This document shows, one piece after another, positions 37,414 to 47,130 of a stretch of DNA of 64,000 bases (positions are counted from its first letter, which is position 1; every line of letters begins with the position of its first letter). The translations under genes and the position numbers were made by a program. The stretch covers positions 744,001 through 808,000 of the forward strand of contig CAWCJL010000003.1 in NCBI GenBank assembly GCA_963795775.1, written 5' to 3'. The notes under the pieces are model-generated. The model worked only from the letters and a program-made list of their open reading frames with translations. It was not told where the DNA came from and did no database searches. The DNA comes from CAWCJL01 sp963795775. GTDB taxonomy: Bacteria > Acidobacteriota > Terriglobia > Terriglobales > Acidobacteriaceae.

Positions 37414-38709
37414 TTACTTACTCTCGTTGAGGAGTAAGCCGAGTTTGCTGTTACCACCATTGTTTGGCGTTGACTGGAAGAGGATGCTGGGACGAGCTCC
37501 TTTGGTGAGAGGCAGGGCAGTTACGAAAACGGGGGATGGGAAAGTTACAAAGCGCTGCGGCGCGGAAAACCTCCCGCCCCCCACACCGGCAAGTATCTTC
37601 AGATAAGTTGTGCCGTTGGCAGCCTTGTAGTAGGACAGCGGCAGATCCAGCTTGCCATCCCCGTTAAGATCGACCAGCTGCCAAACGCCCTGTTGGCCGG
37701 TGGAGAAGAACGAGTCCTGCGAAGGAACCGTTACAGCGGAGGACCAGTAAAAGCCTCCGTTTGCCTTGGCGAGCAAAGTGGCGATCCGTGGTTGTGCTCC
37801 TTTCACGTTCTTCGCTTCGACGGAGACGAGCAAATCTGCCCGTTTGTCGCCATTGAAATCAGTAGCGGCCTCCAAGTATCCGAAGCTGTCAAGAGTGTAG
37901 ATAGGGCCCGTCCGGAGAGAGCCATCACCGTTCCCGTACTGCACCTGGATGTAGTTATTGAAGTACGCATCCGGTGCAGTTACAGTATAGGCGAGATCGA
38001 GTTTGCCATCCCCGTTGAAGTCTCCCGCTACAAGCCCGCGACCATCAGCGGCGACGTCTGCATCTTGTACATACTGTCCAGCCAACCTGAATGTCCCATT
38101 TCCCTGATTCAGGTACACCTGCAAAGATTGTACGTAGTTGGGGTCGCAGCCGTCGGTCCCCGCAATATAGGCCACATCCGGCTTTCCATCGTGATTGAAA
38201 TCGCCCACTGTAGCGATGATGCTGTTGTAATCGCCAGCGGAATATCCAAGGCCGGACTGCTTCGGTACGAACCCGCCATGCCCGTCTCCTGCAAAGAGGG
38301 TAAGATCTCCGCCGGAAGGATCGTCGCAGTGGTTCGGATCGGTCACTTCGGGAATGAATTGCAGGGCGTCGAGCTTGCCATCGCCGTCCAGGTCCATAAG
38401 CGGAAGGACAATCGAACCGCTGCCGAGCAAGGCCGACTCGTCGATGCTGGACGGGGTGAACCCACCTTTGCCGTCACCGAGGAGGAGTCCTGCGCTCGTA
38501 AGGAGGTCGGTCTTATCATCGCCGTTGAGATCGCCAGTGCCGACGATGCTGGATCCCGCGTACGTTGCCGGAACATTCACGGCTTTGGGAGCGGAAAAAG
38601 CGAGCTTGGGGGTGGTTTGTGGGGCTGGTGTGGCCTGGGAGAAGAGGAAAGTGCCAGGCAGAAATGCCAGTGCGGCGATGAGTGGGAACTGGAGACGATG
38701 AGGTTGCAT
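37414..38709 (-). CDS. Secreted FG-GAP/VCBS repeat protein, copy 1
   Basis: 431-aa exported protein with signal peptide (about 1-25, FLFSQA). Repeated FG-GAP calcium-loop units follow: GDLNGDDKTDLLTS, MDLDGDGKLDALQF, GDFNHDGKPDVAYI, GDFNGDGKLDLAYT, TDFNGDKRADLLVS and VDLNGDGKLDLPLS. It ends LGLLLNESK. AAGGAG six bases before ATG 38709 sets the start. It lies inside the galactose locus between galM and its own frameshifted paralogue, with nearly the same order of repeats. Sugar binding at the cell surface is a guess from location only. Confidence 0.85.
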   Translation of the reverse strand: MQPHRLQFPLIAALAFLPGTFLFSQATPAPQTTPKLAFSAPKAVNVPATYAGSSIVGTGDLNGDDKTDLLTSAGLLLGDGKGGFTPSSIDESALLGSGSIVLPLMDLDGDGKLDALQFIPEVTDPNHCDDPSGGDLTLFAGDGHGGFVPKQSGLGYSAGDYNSIIATVGDFNHDGKPDVAYIAGTDGCDPNYVQSLQVYLNQGNGTFRLAGQYVQDADVAADGRGLVAGDFNGDGKLDLAYTVTAPDAYFNNYIQVQYGNGDGSLRTGPIYTLDSFGYLEAATDFNGDKRADLLVSVEAKNVKGAQPRIATLLAKANGGFYWSSAVTVPSQDSFFSTGQQGVWQLVDLNGDGKLDLPLSYYKAANGTTYLKILAGVGGGRFSAPQRFVTFPSPVFVTALPLTKGARPSILFQSTPNNGGNSKLGLLLNESK

Positions 38710-38831
38710 GGGAGCTCCTTGCGCGAGGTAGGCTGGGCGGCGCTGGCCAGAGCGATGCGAACACGAGTGGATGGTTCGGCGCATGCTTAAGCTCCAGAGA
38801 AGAACCAGCATGCGCTTGAGCTGCGAACGGC

Positions 38832-40090
38832 TTATTTACTCTCGTTGATCAGTAATCCCCATTTTTGCTGACCGTTTTGGACGGATTGGAAAAGAATGCT
38901 GGGTCTAGCTCCCTTGGTGAGTGGGATCGTGCTGATGAAGCCTGTGTGGGGATAAACAGGAAAGAACTGAGGCGCGGAAAACTTCCCACCTCCCTCACCG
39001 GCGAGTACTTTCAGATACCAGGCGCCGTTGGCAGTTGTGTAGAAAGAAAGCGGCAGGTCCAGCTTGCCGTCGCCATTGAAATCGACGAGCAGCGAAACAC
39101 CCTGTTCCTCGTAGAAGGTCCAGTCATGCGAGGGAAGAGTTACAGCCGAAGACCAGTAGAAGCCTCCGGTGCTCTTGGCGAGTAAAGTGGCGATGCGTGG
39201 CTGTGCTCCCGGTGCATTCTTCGCAGCGAGGTAGACCAGCAGATCCGCCCGTTTGTCCCCATTGAAATCAGCAGCCGCCTCCAGATAGCCGAAGCTATCA
39301 ATGGTGTAACTCGGACCGGTCCTCAAGGAGCCATCGCCGTTTCCGTACATCACATAAATGTAAGTGTAAGGTCTGATTGGGTCGATATACGAATTTGTAT
39401 AGGCGAGATCGAGCTTGCCATCCCCATTGAAGTCTCCGGCCAGAAGATCATGGCCATCTGCATTGACGGCATATTGTCCGGCATAGGAAAAGGCGCCGTT
39501 CCCCTGATTCAGCAACACTGTCAAGACATTTCGAGTTGGGCCGCAGTCACTCAGAGTTATAACGGCTAAGTCCGGCTTGCCATCATGGTTGAAGTCGCCA
39601 CTTGTGGCGATAAACGAATAGCTTCCATAGCTTATATTTACAGGGATTGAGTGAATGCTTGACGAACCCACCCTGCCCGTCGCCAAGGAAAGTGGTGATC
39701 GATCCGCCCGTGCCGTCGCAGGCTTGTCCGGCTTTAAACGTGACCGCATCGAGCTTGCCGTCGCCGTTCAGATCCAGGAGTGGAATGGAGATAGAGCCGC
39801 TGGCGAGCAAAGCAGACTCATCGATGCCGGAAGGGGTAAACCCTCCCTTCCCGTCACCGAGGAGGAGTCCTGCCGAAGTAAGGAGATCGGTTTTGCCGTC
39901 TCCGTTGAGATCACCAGTGGCTGCGATTGAGGAGTTGGCGAAGGCTGCCGGGAAATTCACCGCTTTGGGAGCGGAAAAGGCGAGTTTAGGCGTGGTTTGT
40001 GCGGGGGCGTGTGGCTTGCGAGAAGAGGAAGGCGGCAGGCAGAAACGCCAATGAGGCGATGAGTGCGAAGCGAAGGGGCCGGCGTGGCAT
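38832..40090 (-). pseudogene. Secreted FG-GAP/VCBS repeat protein, copy 2, two frameshifts
   Basis: Paralogue of the neighbouring FG-GAP gene in three frames. The signal peptide starts at ATG 40090 after AAAGGAG (MPRRPLRFALIASLAFL). The frame shifts near 40003-40012, beside a run of five C, and enters the repeats GDLNGDGKTDLLTS and LDLNGDGKLDAVTF. It shifts again near 39655 and continues GDFNHDGKPDLAVI through GLLINESK. Dropping one base at each site gives 418 aa, in line with copy 1. Both lesions have the +1 sense. A tandem duplication followed by decay is one reading; sequencing error is the other. Confidence 0.85.
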
Positions 40091-40273
40091 GGAAACTCCT
40101 TTTGCGCTAGGTGGGCCGGGCGGCGCTATGGAGTCGGACGGCGAAGCGTCGTCAAGTGCGGCCAGCATACGCCGGGCAAATCTCGGGATGCAATCATGGA
40201 AAGAATCGAAGGTAAGTTACCGCGCAGCCCGGCGAGCTTCGCTACCGTGCGGGGCTGCTGACTCTATCTGCCT

Positions 40274-41324
40274 TTACACGGAGGCGCTGTAGTGCTCGGC
40301 GGGGACTTCGCGCAGGCGGGCGGCGGCGCTCTCCGGGGTGATGTCGCGCTGCGGCATGCCGAGGAGTTCAAAGCCGACCATGAACTTCTTCACTGTCGCA
40401 GAACGTAACAGCGGCGGATAGAAAGTGTCCGTGGAAGTGCCATTCCGGATGCGGTTCGCCATCGGTGGGCGCCTGGTGGAAGCCCATGGTGTAGGGGAAG
40501 CTGGTCTGGAAGAGGTTGTCGTAGCGGGTGGTGAGCTGCTTCAGGATGTCGGCGAGTCCGCGGCTCTGTTCGGGCGAGAAGGTATCCATGGCGGCGACGT
40601 GTTCGCGGCTGAGGATGAGGGTTTCAAACGGCCAGACGGCCCAGTACGGTACGACGGCGAGGAAGCTGTCGTTCCCGCAGACAACGCGTTCGCCCAGCCG
40701 GGCTTCAAGCGCGGTGTAATCGCAAAGCAGGCAGGAGCCGTTTTCCGCGTGATAGCGGTGGAGGTGCTGGGTTTCCGCGGCCGGCTCGTCGGGCACGTGC
40801 TCGGTGGCCCAGATCTGGCAGTGGGGATGGGGGTTGCTGGCGCCCATCATGGCACCGCGATTTTCAAAGATCTGCACGTAGCTGATCTCGGGCCGGGCGC
40901 CGAGCGTGGTCCATTCGGCGCGCCAGGCTTCTACGACCAGCTCGATGTCCGCCGGCTTCATGCGCGCCAGGGTGAGGCTGTGGTCGGGGTCGAAGCACAC
41001 CACCTTGCAGGTGCCGCGTTCGCGCTCGGCAACGAGCAGCGGGCTGCCGGTGGGCGGCGGTGCCGGGGAGTCCGGCAGCAGCGCGGCATAGTCGTTGGTG
41101 AAGGCGAAGACGTGGTCGTAGTCAGGGTTTTTATGGCCGCCGGCGCGGGTATTGCCGGGACAGAGGTAGCACGCCGGGTCGTAGTGCACGGCGGGCGCGG
41201 TATCCACCTTGCCGACCTCGCCCTGCCAGGGGCGCTGAGTGCGGTGGGGCGAAACCAGGACCCAGTCGCCGCGCAGGGGATTCCACCGCCGGTGAGGAAA
41301 CGCTGCCGTCTGCTGCTCTGTCAT
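40274..41324 (-). pseudogene. galT: Galactose-1-phosphate uridylyltransferase, frameshifted near 40423
   Basis: Leloir enzyme exchanging UMP between UDP-glucose and galactose-1-phosphate. It has zinc-site cysteines CYLC (about 52-55) and the active-site H166-P-H168 in ASNPHPHCQIW. The frame breaks after EWHFHGH, and the C-terminal FYPPLLRSATVKKFMVGFEL lies in the next frame, stopping at 40274. Removing one T from CACTTTCTAT restores 349 aa, the family length. The C-terminal tail helps form the active site, so the broken product is probably inactive if the lesion is real. GGAGTG precedes ATG 41324; an operator lies 37 bases upstream. Confidence 0.9.
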
Positions 41325-41360
41325 GTTCACTCCGATGCAGGCGTGAGAAACCGAGGCGAT

Positions 41361-41374
41361 TGTAAACAATTACA
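41361..41374. promoter_or_regulatory. LacI-type operator between galT and the LacI-family gene
   Basis: TGTAAACAATTACA: the same 5-base arms TGTAA/TTACA as the galM site with a 4-base centre ACAA. It lies 37 bases upstream of the galT start and 99 bases upstream of the regulator gene, in the divergent promoter region. Confidence 0.7.
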
Positions 41375-41416
41375 GTGTGGCGCGTGCCGGTTTTTGACCT
41401 ACTACACCAACGTAAG

Positions 41417-41445
41417 TTGTCCATTGCCGAAGGATTCCATAGACT
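41417..41445 (+). promoter_or_regulatory. Candidate promoter of the LacI-family gene
   Basis: -35 TTGTCC (41417-41422), a 17-base spacer, -10 TAGACT (41440-41445), 27 bases before the ATG. This rests on sequence match only. Confidence 0.45.
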
Positions 41446-41472
41446 CGGAGCCAAGACGTCCCGGAAGCGCTC

Positions 41473-42517
41473 ATGAACATACAGGAAGTGGCCAGGCGCG
41501 CCGCTGTCTCGACGGCGACCGTGTCACGCACCATCAACGGGTCCAACAAGGTTGCGCCGCGTACCGCGGAACGGGTGCGGCGGGCGATTGAAGCACTGAA
41601 CTACTATCCCAACACCAACGCGCGTGCCCTGGGCTCGGGGCGCAGCCGTATGTACGGGCTGATCATCTCTGATATCACCAACCCCTTCTTTCCCGAATTG
41701 GTAAAGAGCTTCGAGGATGTGGCGGTGAAGCACGGGCTGGAAGTGATCGTGGCCAACACCGGTTACAGCTCGGAGCGGACCGAGATCTGCGTGCAGCGCA
41801 TGCTGGAGCGCAAGGTGGACGGGGTCGCGGTGATGACCTCGGAGATGGACGATCACCTGATCGAACGCCTGCAGCGAAGACAGATCCCTATTGTTTTCCT
41901 GGATACGGGAACGCCTGGCGCAGGCATTAGCAACATTGCGATTGATTACCCGGCGGGGGTGGACCAGGCGGTCGCCCACCTGGTGTCGCTGGGGCACACG
42001 CGCATCGGGTTTATCAGCGGGCCTATGGAGCTGGCGTCGGCGCGCACGCGGCGGGAGGCGTTCCTGACCGCATTGAAGCGGGCGCAGGTGATTCCGGAAA
42101 CAAGTCTGATCGAGATGGGCAACCACCGCATTGATGGAGGCCGGGCCGCCATGGAGCGCCTGCTGAACAGGCCGGAGCTGCCCACCGCGGTCATGGCGTC
42201 GAACGACCTGACGGCGATTGGGGCCATCGGGGCCATCCATCAACACGGGCTTTCAGTGCCGAACGACATCTCGGTCGTAGGGCTACGACGATATCGAGAT
42301 CAGCGCTTTTACCCATCCTCCGCTGACCACGGTGCGCCTGTCCCGGTCGCAGATTGCCGACCGCGCCTTTCACGCGCTGTACACGGCGACCCAGGGCGCG
42401 CCGCAAGGGGCGGAGTACATTATCCGGCCGGAACTGATTGTGCGCGGTACTACGGCAGCGGCTCCGGTCGCGCTCGCCGCGAGAGAAACGGCCGCAGCAG
42501 CCGGGGGCCGGGGCTGA
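41473..42517 (+). pseudogene. LacI/GalR-family transcriptional regulator, frameshifted near 42281
   Basis: Helix-turn-helix at the N-terminus, NIQEVARRAAVSTATVSRTING (about 2-23), with a hinge helix near NTNARALGSG. A periplasmic-binding-like domain follows (GLIISDITNPFFPELVKSFED, IDYPAGVDQAVAHLVSLGH, AVMASNDLTAIGAI). After SVVG the frame changes: expected YDDIEISAFTHPPLTTVRLS is encoded in the next frame, which ends at 42517. Removing one G from GTAGGGCTAC restores 347 aa. It is divergent from galT with a shared operator, so it is the likely galactose-locus repressor; the effector is unknown. Confidence 0.88.
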
Positions 42518-42594
42518 ACCTGCGGCCATCCCCAAGCTGCCCCCGACGGACACAGCCCGCCAACGCCGCGCGCCGTTAGACTGAGGAAGAGACC

Positions 42595-43674
42595 ATGTCC
42601 CCCGCACGGCACCGGCTTCTCTTCACCGCGGCGCTCCTCGCCGTAAGCCTCCACTTCACGCTTTGTTACCTGGCCTGGGCACAGCCATTTCTGGACCTCA
42701 CAGCGTTCGCGCAGGGGCACGCTTCCCTGCCTTTTCAGAACCGCGCGCTTACGGGCTGGATCCTGCGCGGGGCCATGGCGCTCGATCATGGTGCGCTACA
42801 TGGGCTGCTCGCGCATGTTCACTGGAGTTATGGCGGGCAGGGCGCGATGGTCACGGCAGTGCTGTTTCTGCTGGCCTTTGGCTCGATGGCGGGGGTCCTG
42901 GTCAGCACGCGGGCCTCGCTGGGGCGGCTCACCGGCAACGCGGTATTCGCCAGCTATGGCTGCTTTTTGGCGGCGTACATGGCCTATTTCAACTACATTT
43001 TTTCGCCGGATGCGCACTTTCTGCTGCCCTATGACCTGCCCAGCCTGGCGCTTTTTTCCGTGGCCTTCTGGCTGCTGCTGACGGGGCGCATCGCCTGGTA
43101 TTACCCGGTATTTGTGCTGGCTTGCCTGAACCGCGAGACGGCCTTGTTCCTGGCGCTGTTCTTCGCCGTGCTGGAGGGTGCGTGGCCGGGGGAGCGGGGC
43201 GCAACGCGCTGGACGGAGGAGAGAGGCCGCCGCTTGTTGGCGCATGTGGCGCTGCAGGTCGCGCTCTGGGTGGCCATCAAGCTGTGGCTACGCCACCTCT
43301 ACGGGCACAATTCGGTGGAAGCGGGGTCGGGGCTGTTTGAGATCAAGCTGGGGCAGAACCTGGGCTTCCTCGTGCGGCCGCAGCACTGGCCCACGCTGTT
43401 GAGCAACTTCGGCTTCCTGCTGCCCGTCGTGCTGTGGTTCCGCAAGCGGCTGCCGCATGCGGGGCTGCGGCGCTGCCTGCCCATTCTCGGGCTTTGGTTT
43501 GCGGGGATGATGGTTGTGGGGGTGATCATCGAAATCCGCATCTTCGGCGAGCTGATCAGCTATATGAGCGTGGCGGCGGGGTTGCTGGCCTGGACGGCCC
43601 TGGAGCACTGGAGGCCCCGCGCCGCCGGCGCGGTCGAGCAGCCTGCGCTTACGGGTGCCCGACGCGGAAGCTGA
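42595..43674 (+). CDS. Polytopic membrane protein of unknown function
   Basis: 359-aa protein with about nine hydrophobic segments (for example near 10-28, 80-100, 115-135, 145-165, 170-190, 220-235, 265-285, 300-320 and 325-345). A His/Asp-rich loop HVHWSYGGQG lies before TM2 and a loop with NRET follows the middle helices. There are no known catalytic motifs. It is intact although it lies between frameshifted genes. It converges on the rhomboid gene, with a 26-base overlap of the 3' ends. Confidence 0.7.
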   Translation: MSPARHRLLFTAALLAVSLHFTLCYLAWAQPFLDLTAFAQGHASLPFQNRALTGWILRGAMALDHGALHGLLAHVHWSYGGQGAMVTAVLFLLAFGSMAGVLVSTRASLGRLTGNAVFASYGCFLAAYMAYFNYIFSPDAHFLLPYDLPSLALFSVAFWLLLTGRIAWYYPVFVLACLNRETALFLALFFAVLEGAWPGERGATRWTEERGRRLLAHVALQVALWVAIKLWLRHLYGHNSVEAGSGLFEIKLGQNLGFLVRPQHWPTLLSNFGFLLPVVLWFRKRLPHAGLRRCLPILGLWFAGMMVVGVIIEIRIFGELISYMSVAAGLLAWTALEHWRPRAAGAVEQPALTGARRGS

Positions 43675-44563
43675 CGATAAAGCGCGCGCCCAGCAAAATC
43701 AGCAGAAGCAGTCCGCCGTAGGCGATCCACTGGCGCGCAATCCAGGTACCGCGGCGGGCGCCGATGCGCGGCACCAGCGGAACGCCGAGCGCAAGGCCGC
43801 TGAGGAACCCGCCGAGGTGGGCCATGTTGTCAATCTGGATGGGGCTGCGGACCAGCCAGGTGCCGGCCCCGATGACGAAGTTGAGCACCGCGAAGTAGAT
43901 CACGCTCTGCCGCAGCTTCCGCACTTCCGCCTGCGGCACGGGGAGCGCCGGCGAGCCAAGCAGCAGGATGAGCACCCCGGCCAAGCCGAAGACGGCGCCC
44001 GAAGCGCCCGCCCCGACCACGTCCGGATGCACGCCCACGCTGAGCAGATTGCCTGCGATCCCGGTCAGCAAATAGGTGAGCAGAAGGCCCAGCGGACCGA
44101 GCAGCGGTTCCCCCAACAGGCCGAGGTTCCACAGGCACCACATATTGGTGGCCAGGTGAATGATGCCAACGTGAACGAAAGTAGCGGTGAGCAGGCGCCA
44201 CCACTCGCCGTAGAGCAGCACCGCGCCGCCAAAATTCGCGCCCCAGTGCACCAGTTGAATGCTCGAAGGCGCAGTGGAGGAGACCCCGTTGACCACCATG
44301 AGCAGGTAGACGGCGATGTTGACCGCGACCAGCCCGTAGGTGGCCGGCGCCGAGGCCCATCCGGTGCGGTGGCGGCGACGCCTGGTCGGCATGGGAGCGG
44401 TGCTGATGTACGGAGGCTCAGGCGGGGGCCGGTGTCCGGCAACGGGATCGCTTCCCGGCGGTGCAGGGGGCAGTATCTCCGGCTCGGCGGTGGAGGCCCA
44501 AAGACCACCCCGCCGATGCGGCACTCCTTCAGAGTCTGTCTGCCCCGGGGACCGGAAGTTCAT
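43649..44563 (-). CDS. Rhomboid-family intramembrane serine protease
   Basis: 304-aa membrane protein with a 65-residue proline-rich cytoplasmic tail and six or seven TM helices. The catalytic serine is S188 in GAGASGAVFG and the catalytic histidine H249 in NMAHLGGF. The oxyanion-type HVGIIHLATNM (about 131-141) supports an active enzyme. Substrates are unknown. The 3' end overlaps the convergent membrane-protein gene. Confidence 0.9.
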   Translation of the reverse strand: MNFRSPGQTDSEGVPHRRGGLWASTAEPEILPPAPPGSDPVAGHRPPPEPPYISTAPMPTRRRRHRTGWASAPATYGLVAVNIAVYLLMVVNGVSSTAPSSIQLVHWGANFGGAVLLYGEWWRLLTATFVHVGIIHLATNMWCLWNLGLLGEPLLGPLGLLLTYLLTGIAGNLLSVGVHPDVVGAGASGAVFGLAGVLILLLGSPALPVPQAEVRKLRQSVIYFAVLNFVIGAGTWLVRSPIQIDNMAHLGGFLSGLALGVPLVPRIGARRGTWIARQWIAYGGLLLLILLGARFIVSFRVGHP

Positions 44564-44686
44564 GGCTAGAGGCTATCAGTTTCTTGCCTCGGGTCGCGAT
44601 GGCGAACAGAGTGCGCCTGCCATTGACGCTCCCGAAATGGGTCATACGGCTCGGGATTCGGTTACAACAGATAGCGTGGAGATGGC

Positions 44687-46967
44687 ATGAGCGTATTACG
44701 ACGCAACAACGTGAAGATGTTCGGCAACGGTGAGCGAACGCTGATGTTCGCTCATGGGTACGGCTGTGACCAGAACATGTGGCGGCGGATGATTTCGGCC
44801 TTCGAGGATCAGTACCGGATCATTCTCTTCGACTACGTAGGGGCCGGAAATTCCGATCCCAGCGCCTTCGATCGCACGCGCTATAGCTCACTGAACGGTT
44901 ATGCGCGGGATGTGATCGAGATCCTGGAAGAGCTGAACCCGGGCCCGGTCTCGTTCGTGGGCCACTCGGTGAGCTCGATGATCGGAGCGCTGGCCGCGAT
45001 CGAGCGCCCCGAGCTTTTTGACAGCCTGATCATGATCGGCCCATCGCCTCGCTACATCAACGATGCGGAGTATGAAGGCGGATTTGCGCGCGCCGATATC
45101 GAGGGGCTGCTGGAGATGCTGGAGCGCAATCACATGGGGTGGTCCTCCATGATGGCGCCCGTCATCATGGGCCACCCGGAAGAGCCGGAGCTTGCGGCCG
45201 AGCTGGAAGCGAGTCTCTGCCGTACCAATCCCGTGTTCGCACAGCATTTCGCGCGCGTCACGTTTCTGTCGGACAACCGCCTGGACCTGCCGAAAGTGGC
45301 CACCCGAACCCTTATTCTGCAATGCGATAAGGACGTGATCGCTCCACCGACCGTGGGAGAATATGTGCACCGGTGTGTCCCCAACAGCCAACTCGTGATG
45401 ATGCAAGCCAAGGGACACTGCCCGCACGTGAGCTCTCCGGCCGAGGTGATCGAAATCATCAAGCAGATTTCTCTAGATGGCGGCGGCGATCCGTTGAAAG
45501 ATGCCGGGTTGGGAGCAGTTCTAGCGGAGCACGCTCCGGTCGGCTGCCTGGTCCTGAAGGTGGACGGAGCTGTCATCGGTGCAAACCGCGCGTTCTTTGA
45601 GCTTTCCGGCTGGGCACCGCCGCTCCCTTCCGGGTGGAGGTTCCAGCAGGCGCTCTCGGCAGCAGGCGCCATATTCGTGGAGGCGCACGTCTTTCCGGTT
45701 CTCCTGCTCCGAGGCGCACTCAACGAGCTTGCGCTTGATCTCATTCGCCCTAACGGTGAGCGGGTTCCCGTGCTGGTGAATGCACGCCTTGTGCAGCAGG
45801 AGAAGGACGCGTCTCCAAAAGTTGTGCTGGCCTTGATGGAAATGAAGGAACGACGCCAGTTTGAGAGCGAATTGCTGGAAGCCCGTAAGGGAGCCGAACA
45901 GATCGCCGAAATCGTCCGGCGTTCCGCCGATGCGATTCTGACAATCTCACCCGAAGCCAAGATACAGAGTTGGAACCGGGGCGCCGAACAGATGTTTGGC
46001 TATGGACGGGATGAAGCACTCAGTCAGCCCTTCGTGGAGATGCTTTTTGGAGCGGAGGACCGGGAGGAGATTCGCCGGGCCATTCAGCTCGTCGCGGCGG
46101 GGCAAGAGGTCACGAAAGACTTTCGTGGGCCTTTCCCGTGACCGGCGTGAGATCGACCTCTCGATCAGTTTCACGCCTCATATCGAACCGCCCGGGATCT
46201 TCGTTGCTTTCTCCGCAATCATGCGCGACGTAAGCGCTCGCAAGCAGACAGAGAAGGCGCTGATCCAGAGTGAAAAGCTCGCATCGGTAGGGCGTCTGGC
46301 GAGCTCCATTGCCCACGAGATCAATAATCCGCTCGAATCGGTTACAAATCTGCTCTATATCCTGGAAACCCAGGTCGCGGGCAGTGAAACGAAGGCTCTG
46401 GTCGGGATGGCGCAGGAAGAGCTGGCGCGGGTCTCGCATATCGTGACGCATACCCTTCGCTTTCACCGGCAGAGCACCGGCCGCACCGAGGTGGAGCTGC
46501 GGAGTGTTTTCGAGTCCGTGCTCGCCCTCTACCGGGCTCGCCTTCGGGCGTGCGACATCGCTCTGGATATGCAGCGGGTCCAAGACTGTTCGCTGCTCTG
46601 CTATGACGGCGAGCTCCGGCAGATCGTGGCGAACCTGATAGGAAACGCCTTTGACGCGATGCGTAGCGGCGGCGGCCGCATGGTTCTGCGCTGCCGGTAC
46701 GCGACAGATTGGGCGGACGGAAAACGAGCCGTGCGTATCACCATTGCGGATAGCGGCACCGGCATGGACGGCCTTACGATGCAGCACGCCTTTGACGCTT
46801 TTTTCACCACCAAAGGGATCGCCGGGACGGGCCTGGGCTTGTGGATTACGCAGGAGCTGGTGAAGAAGAACGGCGGCAGGATCACAGTGCGCAGCCGCAC
46901 CGTTCCGGGAAAGAGCGGCTCGGTATTTGTGCTGCTGTTTGGCCGCGGGGTTGCGGCGTCTGCGTAG
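44687..46967 (+). pseudogene. RsbQ/KAI2-like alpha/beta hydrolase-PAS-histidine kinase fusion, frameshifted near 46122
   Basis: The N-terminal 265 residues are an alpha/beta hydrolase of the RsbQ/KAI2/D14 group. Its triad fits S94 (VGHSVSS), D216 (CDKDVIAP) and H244 (KGHCPHVSS), the same relative spacing as RsbQ S96, D219 and H247. Two PAS-like segments follow (about 275-350 and 408-500; ADAILTISPEAKIQSWNRGAEQMFGYG). A histidine kinase comes after, with His about 543 in SSIAHEINNPLES, N-box NLIGNAFDAM, then DSGTGMDG and GTGLGLWI. The frame breaks at TTTCGTGGGC (46121-46130) inside the second PAS; dropping one T gives 759 aa. GGAG precedes the ATG. No response-regulator gene is adjacent. Confidence 0.85.
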
Positions 46968-47130
46968 GTGCCTGCTGGGTGTTCGTCGGCCGGGCGAGCG
47001 TGACGGGTGGCGGGTGAAAGCTGTACGCACGTCGATGGGCGGAGGTGGCAATCCTGTTACTCTGGCTAGCGTTGGGGCCGTGTGTTTTTCATGGTCCGAA
47101 TAGCACGGGTCTGGATAAGGGAGCGCAGCG

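Noticed and set aside
46110..46150. Programmed ribosomal frameshift in the sensor gene
   Set aside because: No slippery heptamer plus pseudoknot was evident, and other genes nearby show the same one-base change in short runs, so a common cause is more likely.
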